In this document: positions 18,614 to 26,890 of the stretch, in pieces
How the letters are laid out: each line of letters begins with the position of its first letter
Numbering within the stretch: position 1 is the stretch's first letter
Assembly: GCA_022843045.1 (NCBI GenBank)
Contig: JALHOJ010000048.1
Coordinates: forward strand, 1 to 35,022
Length of the DNA stretch: 35,022 nucleotides
Direction: 5' to 3'
Source: Phycisphaerales bacterium
Lineage (GTDB): Bacteria > Planctomycetota > Phycisphaerae > Phycisphaerales > UBA1924
The notes under the pieces: generated by a model
Told to the model about the DNA's origin: nothing
The model's database searches: none
Seen by the model: only the letters and a program-made list of their open reading frames with translations
Position numbers and translations under genes: made by a program

Positions 18614-19025
18614 GCAGGACTCCTTTCTGACAAACGCACCATGGCCCCCCCAAACCAACCCACCCCCGCTTCACCTGATTGACCGGCACCGCGCGTTACC
18701 CGCGGCGTGGCTGCACAGACAGCCAAACGCCAGGCGTTGGCGAATGCCAACAACCCGGCGGCTTACCAAGATATCCGAGTCACGAATTCTCGCAACCACA
18801 ATTGCAGCCCGAGAACACCAGAATTCGCACAATTGGTGACCTCCCTGTGCCGACCGCCTGATTCCCGGGACAGCAGGTCGCCGCAGCAACGGTCGTCAAT
18901 GAGCAATGCGAGCCATGCCGGAAGTCACACCTCGCAAGTATGTCCGGGGGGAGAGGTTTGGAAGGCTCGTGGGCTTTGCCGAGGCACGCTTGGCCTGAAA
19001 CCTGTTCCGAAACGATCGGGATCGC
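18614..19025. other. Intergenic region upstream of the protease gene
   Basis: No convincing gene. The part at about 18770-18840 is AT-richer than its surroundings and may hold the protease promoter. A small palindrome (CCAAACGCC-AGGCGTTGG, near 18721-18739) could be an operator or chance. A 27-codon plus-strand frame near 18914 is too short to support. Confidence 0.4.
18620..18625 (-). promoter_or_regulatory. Shine-Dalgarno site of the protease gene
   Basis: Minus strand AAGGAG, 6 bases before the GTG at 18613. It fixes that GTG as the start and gives a normal signal peptide. Confidence 0.75.
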
Positions 19026-19247
19026 TCAGCACATCGCGAGGAAGCTGAGGATCGCGAGGATCAGGACGCGCTTGCGGGTGTCGTTGATTGCCATGAGAAG
19101 GGACATGAACGCCTCGTCTTGAATTGTTCCAGCGACTGCCTTCACTTCTGCGAAGGCTGCTGCTGGATTGGTTGTGAGTGCAACTCCCAACATGGGAGAC
19201 TCCACTTCCAACGCGACCGGCTCCGAACTGGTGCCGACTCTGTTCAT
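19026..19247 (-). CDS. Possible small membrane protein, unrecognised
   Basis: A 73-residue frame with ATG at 19247 and a TGA stop. The N-terminal part is neutral (VALEVESPMLGVALTTNPA), followed by a helix (FAEVKAVAGTIQDEAFMSLL) and a C-terminal positively charged then hydrophobic stretch (DTRKRVLILAILSFLAMC), which would make a tail anchor. Third codon positions favour G or C in a way expected for coding sequence here, although less strongly than in neighbours. No clear ribosome-binding site. I recognise no family. It could be a real small gene, a remnant of a longer one or a chance frame. Confidence 0.4.
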   Translation of the reverse strand: MNRVGTSSEPVALEVESPMLGVALTTNPAAAFAEVKAVAGTIQDEAFMSLLMAINDTRKRVLILAILSFLAMC

Positions 19248-19544
19248 AGTTCAACTCGCGTGCCAAACTCCGCCGCCATGACGTGTGCATCAGTCTACCA
19301 CGACTTGACCGGCTTTCCAAGCGAATCATCGCCGGAAGGTCGGTTCTGGGACGGTCAACGCGAACGGGCGGGTTGCGTGGAAGCAACGTGGTGATGTCGC
19401 CACGCGATGGCGGCACTCGCGGTGAACGAAGGCGGCATGCGTGTACGATGGCGGGCACGCGTCGGAGAACCGCGGCGAGAAGCGAGTTCGGGAGCCGCGG
19501 GCGGTCGACGCTTCCTGACGGACGCGTTTCGTTATGGGAATCAC

Positions 19545-21368
19545 ATGAAGTTCTTGAGTGCTTTGGTGTTGGCGGGGATCGTCGCGTTCAAGCCCGTTGC
19601 TCGGGCGCAGGCTCCCACGCCGCCTGCGGAGCTCGCCGCGGCGGCGGATCCGGATGCGTCCGCTGCGGCCCTCACACGGGCGATGCGTCTGTTGATGGAA
19701 TCCGGCGGGCCGTCTGAGCTTGCGGTGCCGGCATCCGACACGCGGCGGTTTCATGTGACGCTGACGGACGGCGGGTGGGCGTTGGGTCGCGGAACAGGCC
19801 GAGCGTGGTCGGCAGCGCTTGAAAGCGCCAAGAGCGAGGCTCGCGGAGCGATACCGCGCGGGGCGGATGCTTTGCAGCAAGCGGCCCAGGAGCGGCGGCT
19901 GCGGGATGCGCTGCTGAGCGTTGAAGTGGGCGAGGAAGGCGTGCCGCTCGCAGTGCCGACGTTCTCTCAGGCGGACTGGGAAGTTCGCGCGGGGCTTGAG
20001 GGGCTGGTGGTGACTCCGCCTGCAGGCGCAAAGGTTTCGGATGGTTCGGGCGCGATGCGGCAGGTCGTGGTATTCCCCAGCGAGATGATGGCTCGCGGCG
20101 TCGCGGGTCAGTCGCCCGCGCAGGCGCTCGTCGCGGCGATCAGCGAAGCCACAGCAGACTCCACCATCGCTATGGCGGGCGTACCTGGCAAGGAACTGGG
20201 CGACCTTATCAAGGCAGGGTGGACTTTTGAGCGATTCAGCGTCACGCACGCGGTGGAACTCGTGAAGGGCGGACCTGCGCTCACGCTCACGCGCGGCGCG
20301 GCGTTGGTGCCGGCGAGCGCGATCACGCTCGAATCGCTCAAGGCGTGGAGACAGCGGCTGGCTGCACATCTTGCGACGCGAGTTGTGGTTCAAGTGCAGG
20401 AAGGCACCCGCACATACGCCGTGGACGCCGGGCTGAATCCGGTTCGGGGTGAGGCGGAAGCACCCAGCAATCGAACGCAGACACAGATGGTCGCATACGC
20501 GCTCGCGAAGTCGCACCCGCAGGTTGCGGAAGGCTTGCTCAGCACGATCGCGGCGGGCTATCAGTCTGAGCCTGCTTCGACCTATGCGGAGCACGCAACG
20601 TATGCAAGAGCCATTTTCGCCCTGCCCGTGGACGCCATAGAAGCGATCGCTCGCATCTCTCCTGTTGCGTTGGAAGATGCGTTGCGGAGCTTTCAACACG
20701 CCGTCAAGAAGGAAGGCGTGTGGAGCGATGATGTGCCTGTCTCGCAACGAGCGCTCGTGGCGTGGGGGATTGCAGGCGCGCAAGTGCACGCGACCATTCC
20801 CGTGACGGAAGGCCAATCAAACGCCTCAATTCAGCCTGCGGTCGAATCCTTGCTGACATCCGCCCCTCCCGCAGCCCTCGTCACGCACATGCCGTGGCTC
20901 GCGTGGGCGGCGGATGATGTCGCTCGATTCGAAGGTAAGCCCATCGGCGTTGCAGTGCTCCGCGAGATGCGCTCGCAGGTGTGGCAGGCCCAGATCGGCC
21001 CCGCCGTCGCGAAGGCCGAGGGAGCCGATCTTGAGGGGGCGTTCCTGTTTGGTTCAGGCGTTGAGGCCCGGCGCTCGATCGGTTGGCAGACGGCTCGCCC
21101 GCTCGCTGGAATTGCTCGCATGCTCGCCAGCGAGTCGTTCACGAGCAAGGACGAGCGGATGGGCGAGGTCGTGCGGCTGGTTGCGAGCCTTCGGTTCCTG
21201 CGGCAACTCACCATGGACGAGGCGAGCGTGTGGAACTGCGAACAGCCGGAGAAAGTCCTGTGGGGCGTGAGGAATGGGCCTTGGGATCGGCGGATGAGCA
21301 TTGAGGCGAGCGTGATGACTTTGCTCGCGATTGACGAGGCGATTGCCGCGTTGGAGGCGATTCGCTGA
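19545..21368 (+). CDS. Exported hypothetical protein, unrecognised
   Basis: A 607-residue protein with a clean signal peptide (MKFLSALVLAGIVAFKPVARA then QAP), so it is exported to the periplasm or surface. No lipobox and no further membrane helix. The mature part is Ala-rich and mixed alpha/beta; I see no catalytic motif I can name. A stretch at about 80-190 (ALESAKSEARGAIPRGADAL, FPSEMMARG) alternates strands and helices, and the C-terminal half is mainly helical, perhaps an alpha/alpha repeat. The ATG at 19545 directly precedes the signal peptide; the frame is open 46 codons upstream with no signal-like sequence. It stands alone between a sparse region and the convergent CYTH gene. Confidence 0.8.
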   Translation: MKFLSALVLAGIVAFKPVARAQAPTPPAELAAAADPDASAAALTRAMRLLMESGGPSELAVPASDTRRFHVTLTDGGWALGRGTGRAWSAALESAKSEARGAIPRGADALQQAAQERRLRDALLSVEVGEEGVPLAVPTFSQADWEVRAGLEGLVVTPPAGAKVSDGSGAMRQVVVFPSEMMARGVAGQSPAQALVAAISEATADSTIAMAGVPGKELGDLIKAGWTFERFSVTHAVELVKGGPALTLTRGAALVPASAITLESLKAWRQRLAAHLATRVVVQVQEGTRTYAVDAGLNPVRGEAEAPSNRTQTQMVAYALAKSHPQVAEGLLSTIAAGYQSEPASTYAEHATYARAIFALPVDAIEAIARISPVALEDALRSFQHAVKKEGVWSDDVPVSQRALVAWGIAGAQVHATIPVTEGQSNASIQPAVESLLTSAPPAALVTHMPWLAWAADDVARFEGKPIGVAVLREMRSQVWQAQIGPAVAKAEGADLEGAFLFGSGVEARRSIGWQTARPLAGIARMLASESFTSKDERMGEVVRLVASLRFLRQLTMDEASVWNCEQPEKVLWGVRNGPWDRRMSIEASVMTLLAIDEAIAALEAIR

Positions 21369-21412
21369 GTGCCTGAAACTCTGCGGAGCCACTGACACGC
21401 TCCGCTCGATGT

Positions 21413-21970
21413 TCACGAGTTCGTGCCGGGCGGCAACGCCGCGGGTCCCACCGAAACCTGATCGCCAAACTCCCGCTCGAGCAGGTCCGCGTAGCCGCAA
21501 TCAATCAACTCACCCACCACGGGCGAAAAATCCCGGCGAAGCTGCGCGATGGCCTCGTGGCCGCGGGCGACGTTGTGATCGCGCGAGACCAGGCTTTCAA
21601 ACTCGATGAACGTGCCCAGCCGTTCGACGGTGTCGAGGTGGATTCGGGTGTTGCCCAGCATCCACAACTCTCGCTGCTTGCGGACGATCAGCCAAACCGG
21701 CATCGGCTGCTGGCCGAATCGCTCCAGCGCCTGCTCAGCGGAGAAGATCGTGAAGTGGCTGAGCTTGGGCGCGGCCCGATGGGCACGCTCGTAAAAGATG
21801 TACTCGACCGGCTCACCTTCCGACTCGCGGCGCTTGAGGCGACCGTTGGGAATCTTGTAGTACGTGTCCACCTGGCCAAACTGGTGGATGAACGTCGCCC
21901 CAATCGCCTTGCAGATGCCTCGTGCAAGGGCGATGTCGCGAAGCTCGGCTTTCATTTCGACGTTGTGCAT
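21413..21970 (-). CDS. CYTH domain protein (class IV adenylate cyclase / triphosphatase-like)
   Basis: A 185-residue protein of the CYTH superfamily, which forms a beta tunnel that binds triphosphates with metal ions. The N-terminal strand NVEMKAELRD gives the ExK-type start of the family, followed by QVDTYYKIPNGRLKRRE, which supplies the basic residues that bind the triphosphate, and FIEFESLVSR with the later acidic residues. Members include class IV adenylate cyclases, thiamine triphosphatases and inorganic triphosphatases; the exact substrate is not decidable here. The ATG at 21970 starts the motif; the upstream open frame is repeat sequence. It lies downstream of the SOUL-family gene on the same strand, with a palindromic repeat between. 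Confidence 0.82.
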   Translation of the reverse strand: MHNVEMKAELRDIALARGICKAIGATFIHQFGQVDTYYKIPNGRLKRRESEGEPVEYIFYERAHRAAPKLSHFTIFSAEQALERFGQQPMPVWLIVRKQRELWMLGNTRIHLDTVERLGTFIEFESLVSRDHNVARGHEAIAQLRRDFSPVVGELIDCGYADLLEREFGDQVSVGPAALPPGTNS

Positions 21971-22000
21971 CCGACGCAGGGTACGCGCGGGAAAGGCAGA

Positions 22001-22176
22001 ATCACCACAAAGCCACGAAGAGCACAAAGAGGAAGAGAAAGAGTTGCCGCGGATTTGCACGGATCAAGACAGAGCCGTTCTCAAATCCGCGTACATCCGC
22101 GAAAATCCGCGGCTCCTCTTCACTCTTCCTTCCCTAGTTGCTTCTCCGAGCAATCTCCGTGGCCCTCCGTGGTGAT
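22001..22176. repeat. Nested palindromic intergenic repeat, 176 bp
   Basis: Terminal inverted repeats ATCACCAC (22001-22008) and GTGGTGAT (22169-22176) enclose purine-rich AAGAGGAAGAG and pyrimidine-rich CTCCTCTTC arms, then an inner pair GCCGCGGAT (22046-22054) / ATCCGCGGC (22105-22113). The inner GCCGCGGAT word and GGATC/ATCCGCG tracts are shared with the element at 26361-26477. It contains no gene and lies between two same-strand genes. Confidence 0.75.
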
Positions 22177-22178
22177 TC

Positions 22179-23069
22179 CTACTTCTTCAGCCGCACCGGC
22201 ACCTGAATCTCCGCCCACTTGCGGCTCTCAGGCACGTCGGGGCCGTTGTAGAACAAGCCACGCACGTCACCCGCTGCTTCCCACGTGGATTGGCTGGCGA
22301 GGAATTCACGGAGCTTGGATGCGCCCTCCTCGACGACGTTGCGCGAAGGCGAGCCAGTCATGCCGATGGCGAGAACCGTCACGGGCGGGGCATCGACGAC
22401 CACCACGCGGCCGTCTTCGCCAGTAGGCCCAAGTTCCTGCGTGCGATACAGGAACGACATCGTCCACGAGCGGGGCGAGAAGTTCTGCTTGGCGTCGGCG
22501 GGCTCGCCTTCGGGCAGTTGCATGCCCGAGTAATCCATCTCGACAGGGCTGGTCATCGCGATATCGCGACGCTGGATGTGCATGAAAAGCGGCCAGAAGC
22601 CGCCGTTCGCAGAGCCGCGGCTGCCGCCTTCGCCGCGGAACTCGGCTCGCCGAACCATCGGGTAGGACTTGAGGTCGATCATCCCGGGCGGCGTGGGCGC
22701 GGGATAGCCCTCGGGGAGGTTCTCGTTGACGACGTGATCGCCCACGCGGTAGAAGATGCTGACTTCGCCCGAGTCACGCTTCACGCGAACGGGCTTTGCG
22801 ACGATGGCAGGATCGCCTTGGATGCGGATCAGTTCGCCAGCGGCAGGAAGTGTCGCGACTGGAGTTGGCGTCATGGCTGGCGCGGCGGCAAGTGCCGGGG
22901 TCTGGTCCGAAGTAGCCATCGGGGCAGCGGCATTGGTCGAGTCAATCGGCGTGGCGACTCCGCCATCGCTTGCGAGCAACTTGCCCTTCGGGGCGTCGAG
23001 GATCGGGTCAGAGTGGCACGCGGCCAGCAGGGGGAGGGACAGAAGGCCAAGCAGCAGTCGAGGATTCAT
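22179..23069 (-). CDS. SOUL-family heme-binding-like lipoprotein
   Basis: A 296-residue predicted lipoprotein: signal MNPRLLLGLLSLPLLAAC with lipobox Cys18, then an Ala/Pro/Thr-rich linker to about residue 75. The C-terminal part matches the SOUL/HBP family: YPMVRRAEF, WPLFMHIQRRDIAMTSPVEM, WTMSFLYRTQELGP, VTVLAIGMTGSPSRNVVEEG and LFYNGPDVPESRKWAEIQVP. SOUL proteins in animals bind heme; the bacterial members are little studied, so heme binding here is inferred from family only. The membrane-anchored form is expected at the periplasmic side. Upstream of the CYTH gene on the minus strand and divergent from the TIGR02206 gene (84-base gap). Confidence 0.85.
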   Translation of the reverse strand: MNPRLLLGLLSLPLLAACHSDPILDAPKGKLLASDGGVATPIDSTNAAAPMATSDQTPALAAAPAMTPTPVATLPAAGELIRIQGDPAIVAKPVRVKRDSGEVSIFYRVGDHVVNENLPEGYPAPTPPGMIDLKSYPMVRRAEFRGEGGSRGSANGGFWPLFMHIQRRDIAMTSPVEMDYSGMQLPEGEPADAKQNFSPRSWTMSFLYRTQELGPTGEDGRVVVVDAPPVTVLAIGMTGSPSRNVVEEGASKLREFLASQSTWEAAGDVRGLFYNGPDVPESRKWAEIQVPVRLKK

Positions 23070-23153
23070 GGCATGGGATTCGAGACAGCGTGCCCTGCGG
23101 ATGCGACTTCACAACCAGGCGAGACCGTATCTGTGCGGGGTGAATAATGATCG

Positions 23154-23891
23154 ATGCTGATGCTTGCAAGTGATCCTGCGGCGTTTACCCCGTTCTCTCA
23201 GACCCACGCGATCGTCGCGGGGTCGCATGTGCTGGCGATGGTGCTGCTGGTCGTGCTGGGGCGGGCGTGGCGCGGGCGCGAGGCGGAACAATCGCTGCAC
23301 GTCCTGTGGACGGCCTTCGTGACGATCGTGCAGTTGATCAACGTGGTTTTCTGGAGCACGCCGCCACGGCTCAATCCCGCCGAAAGCCTGCCTCTGCACA
23401 TCTGCGACCTCGCGGGACTCATCGCGATCGTCGCGCTGATCACGGAGGCACGCTGGGCCCGGCTGCTGATGTTCTACTGGGGCATCGGGCTTTCGACGCA
23501 GGCGTTTGTGACGCCCGTGATCACGGATGCGCCGGAGACGATGCGATTCCAGTTGTTCTTCTTGAGCCATCTCACGATCGTCGCGACGCCGATCTATGAC
23601 GTCCTCGTGCGCGGGTTTCGCGTGACGTGGCGGGACTATGCATGGGCGGTGGTCTTCACGCTGGCGTACGGCGGCGTGGTGATTCCGCTCAACATGCTCA
23701 CGGGCTGGAACTACGGCTACGCAGGCGAAAGCGTGCCTGGCAATCCCACCATCATCGACAAGCTGGGCGCGTGGCCCCTCCGCTTGCTCTGGATGGCTGC
23801 CATCGTCTTCACGCTGTTTGCGATCCTGACCGCCGTCGCGAGAGCGATCTTCGGCGATGAATCTGGCGTCACTCGCCGCTCGCGACCGTGA
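23154..23891 (+). CDS. TIGR02206/YwaF family integral membrane protein
   Basis: A 245-residue protein with about six or seven membrane helices. The LPLHICDLAGLIAIVALIT motif and FFLSHLTIVATPIYDVLV place the conserved His residues of the TIGR02206 (YwaF-like) family in helices 3 and 5; function is unknown for the family. The start ATG 23154 is preceded by GGGGTGAA; a second ATG lies 6 bases on. Its 3' end overlaps the end of the convergent SPOR-domain gene by 23 bases, so both transcripts are antisense to each other there. Confidence 0.85.
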   Translation: MLMLASDPAAFTPFSQTHAIVAGSHVLAMVLLVVLGRAWRGREAEQSLHVLWTAFVTIVQLINVVFWSTPPRLNPAESLPLHICDLAGLIAIVALITEARWARLLMFYWGIGLSTQAFVTPVITDAPETMRFQLFFLSHLTIVATPIYDVLVRGFRVTWRDYAWAVVFTLAYGGVVIPLNMLTGWNYGYAGESVPGNPTIIDKLGAWPLRLLWMAAIVFTLFAILTAVARAIFGDESGVTRRSRP

Positions 23892-24702
23892 TCACGGCCT
23901 TGCCGCCCACGGTCTTGCGGATGTTCTCCGCCGCAGTGCGATTGGTGAACTTGCCGACCCGCACGGCCCACAGTTGCTGCCCATCGCGCTGGAGCGGCAC
24001 GACGCGGGCGGTGACGCCGCGCTGGGCGAGAGCCTTGGCTTCGCGGTCGGCGGTGGCGCGATCGCGGAATGCGCCCACTTGGACGGTCAGATCGCGCGTG
24101 CCAGACGAGGTTGCTCCGCCGCCCGCGACGGCCCCGCCCCCCCGTTGCCGCTCGGTAAGCATCATGCGGAGATTGGCGTCGGACGCGAGCCGCTGCTCGG
24201 CTTGCTTGTACATCCGCGTGGCTTCGGAGGGGTTGTTGAGAGCGCGGTACGAATCGCCCGCGTACATCGCGGCACGGGCCGACTCATCGCCTGTCAGCTT
24301 GTTGCTCGCCTTGGTCAGGAGCCGCGCTGCGGTCTCGTGTTCGCCCCGGCCCTGTGCGATCAAACCCAGCGTCGCGCTGGACTTTCCCGCTACGCCCGGG
24401 TCGGAGTTGGTTTCGAGCGGGGCGAGCCAGCGGATCGCCTCGGCATCGCGATTGAGGGCGTGGGCGGAAAGCCCCGCAGTGAGCGCGGCTTGATCACGCT
24501 TGGCCCCGCGCAGTGTGCCCGCCGCTTGCACGGCGTTGTTGTACGCGTCGGAATACTGACCCGAGGCGTACTGAGCCACATAGTCGCCCGAGCCGGACTT
24601 GGTGGAGGTGGGCGAGGACGAGCAGCCCGCCAATGCCATCAAGGCCAGCATCGCGAACACGGAAGCGGACGAGCGGTTGAAACTGCGCAAAGGACGGTTC
24701 AT
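23869..24702 (-). CDS. SPOR-domain lipoprotein with TPR-like helices
   Basis: A 277-residue predicted lipoprotein. The signal peptide ends at lipobox LAGC (Cys27). Residues about 40-175 are helical repeats of TPR type (YSDAYNNAVQAAGTLRGAKR, AATLLTK-like and YAGDSYRALNNPSEATRMYK). A Gly-rich linker (GGGAVAGGGAT) leads to a C-terminal SPOR domain at about 203-277 (LTVQVGAFRDRATADREAKA, WAVRVGKFTNRTAAENIRK), which binds denuded septal peptidoglycan. This suggests a periplasmic, division- or cell-wall-associated protein. Minus strand; divergent from the acyl-CoA synthetase gene with 172 bases between. Confidence 0.9.
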   Translation of the reverse strand: MNRPLRSFNRSSASVFAMLALMALAGCSSSPTSTKSGSGDYVAQYASGQYSDAYNNAVQAAGTLRGAKRDQAALTAGLSAHALNRDAEAIRWLAPLETNSDPGVAGKSSATLGLIAQGRGEHETAARLLTKASNKLTGDESARAAMYAGDSYRALNNPSEATRMYKQAEQRLASDANLRMMLTERQRGGGAVAGGGATSSGTRDLTVQVGAFRDRATADREAKALAQRGVTARVVPLQRDGQQLWAVRVGKFTNRTAAENIRKTVGGKAVITVASGE

Positions 24703-24845
24703 GGCGGAGATCTCGATCTGTAATTGAACAACCCGGCGGCCTGCCGGAGATGGATTGATCGGCTTGCCGCGTGAAATCGGCGCAGAATTGGCCCGGTGCG
24801 TCGATGCTGTTGCGAAGTTGAAGGGATAGCGTGAAGAGGGCGGGG

Positions 24846-24870
24846 TATGATAGTGCTTACTAACAGGAGG
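24846..24870 (+). promoter_or_regulatory. Putative -10 box and Shine-Dalgarno site of the acyl-CoA synthetase gene
   Basis: TATGAT at 24846-24851 resembles a sigma-70 -10 box; a good -35 at the usual distance is missing (TTGAAG at 24818-24823 is 22 bases away). AGGAGG at 24865-24870 stands 4 bases before the GTG start. Confidence 0.4.
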
Positions 24871-24874
24871 CCGC

Positions 24875-26341
24875 GTGTCCGTTCACTTGCCGATCTTGCG
24901 GAATCTGCTGCTGCATCCGACCCGCACGTTTATCGTGGACGACAAGAAGTCGTACAAGGGCGTGGAACTGCTGATCGCGGCGCTCCATGTCGCGTCGGCG
25001 ATTCGCGAGAGATGCAAGACTGAGACGGTGGGCGTGCTTTCGCCCACATCGGCGGCGTTTCCGATCTGTGCGCTCGCAGGCTGGATGACGGGCAAGACCG
25101 TCGTGCCCCTCAACTTCCTGCTCAAACGCGAGGAACTCGAATACGTGCTGCAGGACTGCGGCACCGACACGGTGGTGACGGTCCAGCCGATGCTCGACTT
25201 CATGGGCTACACCCCGCCCGCGAAGCACATCATCAAACTCGACGACATCAACTTCAAGTCGATGCCCGAGCCGATCTGGCCCGCCAGCTTTGCGGATGAA
25301 GACCTCGCCGTGCTGCTCTACACCAGCGGCACAAGCGGCAAGCCCAAGGGCGTGATGCTGACGCACGCGAACATCTGCGGCAACATCCGCCAGATTCGCA
25401 ACTGGATCCCCATCGACAAGAACTTCGTCTTCCTGGGCGTGCTGCCGCAGTTCCACAGCTTTGGAATGACGGCGTTGACGCTGTTGCCGCTGACGGTGGG
25501 CTGCAAGGTGGTGTATACGGCTCGGTTTGTGCCTGGCAAGATCATCAAGCTGCTGCGCGAACATCGGCCCGACTGCTTCATCGCGATTCCATCGATGTAC
25601 AACGCACTGCTGCACGGCAAGGACGCCGTGCCCGAGGATTGGGCCAGCGCCAAGTACATCGTCAGTGGCGGCGAACCGCTGCCGCAGGCTGTGTTTGACG
25701 GCTTCCGCCAGAAGTTCAACGTGACGATCAACGAGGGCTATGGCCTCACCGAAACCAGCCCGTGCACGAACTGGTGCAGGCCCGATGAGTGGCGTCCTCA
25801 CAGCGTGGGCAAGCCCCTGCCTGAGTTGCTGCAGCGCATCGTCGATCCAGCGACCAGCCGCGTGCTGGGACCAAACCACGACGGCGAAGTCCAGATGCGC
25901 GGGCCAAACGTCATGAAGGGGTACTACAAACTGCCCGAGCAGACCGCAGGCGTCTTCACCGCCGACGGCTTCTTCAAGACCGGCGACATGGGGCGGCACG
26001 ATCTGGACGGACACCTCTACATCACGGGGCGCATCAAGGAAATGCTCATCGTGGGCGGCGAGAATGTCTTCCCACGCGAGATCGAGGAGGTCCTCAACCG
26101 CCACGAATCCGTGAAGGACTCGGGCGTCATCGGCAAGATGGATCCGATGCGAGGCGAGTTGCCCGTGGCGTTCGTCGAGCTGCGAGAAGGCGCGACGTTC
26201 GACGAATCCGCACTCCGAACATGGTGCCGCAAGTCGCTGGCGGGGTACAAGGTGCCCGACGAAATCCGCGTGATGGAGGCACTGCCTCGCAATCCGACGG
26301 GCAAGATCATGCGACGAGAGCTCAAGAAGCTGATCGGATAG
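24875..26341 (+). CDS. AMP-forming acyl-CoA synthetase / AMP-dependent ligase
   Basis: A 488-residue ANL-superfamily enzyme. It activates a carboxylic acid, probably a fatty acid, with ATP to an acyl-adenylate and then usually to acyl-CoA. The phosphate-binding motif is LLYTSGTSGKPKGVML at about 147-162, followed by GYGLTETSP at about 288-296, FFKTGDMGRHDLDGHLYITG with the hinge, and the catalytic Lys477 in NPTGKIMRREL. The N-terminus is shorter than in E. coli FadD. The GTG at 24875 is taken because AGGAGG precedes it. No acyl carrier protein or other lipid gene is beside it, and the substrate chain length cannot be read from the sequence. Confidence 0.9.
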   Translation: MSVHLPILRNLLLHPTRTFIVDDKKSYKGVELLIAALHVASAIRERCKTETVGVLSPTSAAFPICALAGWMTGKTVVPLNFLLKREELEYVLQDCGTDTVVTVQPMLDFMGYTPPAKHIIKLDDINFKSMPEPIWPASFADEDLAVLLYTSGTSGKPKGVMLTHANICGNIRQIRNWIPIDKNFVFLGVLPQFHSFGMTALTLLPLTVGCKVVYTARFVPGKIIKLLREHRPDCFIAIPSMYNALLHGKDAVPEDWASAKYIVSGGEPLPQAVFDGFRQKFNVTINEGYGLTETSPCTNWCRPDEWRPHSVGKPLPELLQRIVDPATSRVLGPNHDGEVQMRGPNVMKGYYKLPEQTAGVFTADGFFKTGDMGRHDLDGHLYITGRIKEMLIVGGENVFPREIEEVLNRHESVKDSGVIGKMDPMRGELPVAFVELREGATFDESALRTWCRKSLAGYKVPDEIRVMEALPRNPTGKIMRRELKKLIG

Positions 26342-26360
26342 GGAGATTCACCGCGGGAAG

Positions 26361-26477
26361 CCACGGAGGTGGCACGCAGCGGAAGACAGAGTGGCCGCGG
26401 ATTGATGCGGATTTGCTCGGATGAAGAAAAAGCCACCGGTCCGATCCGCGTCCATCCGCGAGAAACCGTGGCACCTC
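26361..26477. repeat. Palindromic intergenic repeat related to the one at 22001-22176
   Basis: GAGGTGGCAC-like outer arm (near 26365-26375) faces its near complement at 26466-26477 (9 of 10 matches), and the inner GCCGCGGAT at 26394-26402 faces two ATCCGCG copies at 26444-26450 and 26454-26460. Shares the GCCGCGGAT core and the GGATTGATGCGGAT style with the 22-kb element. It lies between two convergent genes. The whole gap 26342-26525 otherwise holds nothing recognisable. Confidence 0.65.
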
Positions 26478-26525
26478 TTCTGCTTCGATTGGGTTCACCC
26501 GGACAGTGCGCTTGCCTGAAAGCGA

Positions 26526-26720
26526 TTAAGCCGCCTTCTTGCCCTTGTCCTTCGCATCTGATGCTTCAGACGGGGCGACGATCACCTGCTTCGCAGGAAC
26601 CTTGATGTTCGTCGCGCACGCCTTGCAGCGGACCGTCTTGCCGCGCAGGGATTCCGGCACGGCGAGCACCTTTCGGCACACCAAGTTCGGGCACATGATG
26701 CGGACCTGAGTCTGAGCCAC
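26526..26720 (-). CDS. Small zinc-ribbon protein
   Basis: A 64-residue protein with four cysteines, Cys10, Cys15, Cys32 and Cys35 (IMCPNLVCRKVLAVPE and TVRCKACATNIKVP), in a Cys-x4-Cys ... Cys-x2-Cys arrangement that would bind one zinc. The tail is charged and low-complexity (KDKGKKAA). The start codon is GTG at 26720; an ATG at 26696 would begin right before Cys10, and the longer form is preferred. No strong ribosome-binding site is seen. Similar short zinc ribbons are common N-terminal parts of planctomycete proteins. Function unknown. It is divergent from purA with about 170 bases between start codons. Confidence 0.75.
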   Translation of the reverse strand: MAQTQVRIMCPNLVCRKVLAVPESLRGKTVRCKACATNIKVPAKQVIVAPSEASDAKDKGKKAA

Positions 26721-26879
26721 GGGTCAACTATCGGGTGGGATTGATGGGAAGTTGAGACGCGTTCTCAGGCGATCCCAGAATCACGCCGGTTTTCGTGTCA
26801 CAGAGCCCCATGAACGCCCACGCTGGGCTTTGTGTCCCAACGTCCATACGCTCAGCGGTGAGCCAGATCGCACGCATTC

Positions 26880-26883
26880 GGAG
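26880..26883 (+). promoter_or_regulatory. Shine-Dalgarno site of purA
   Basis: GGAG, 7 bases before the ATG at 26891. It supports that start over the open frame beginning at 26795. Confidence 0.5.
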
Positions 26884-26890
26884 CTTGGGC

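Noticed and set aside
18914..18997. Short plus-strand frame reading PEVTPRKYVRGERFGRLVGF
   Set aside because: 27 codons only, no ribosome-binding site, no recognised family.
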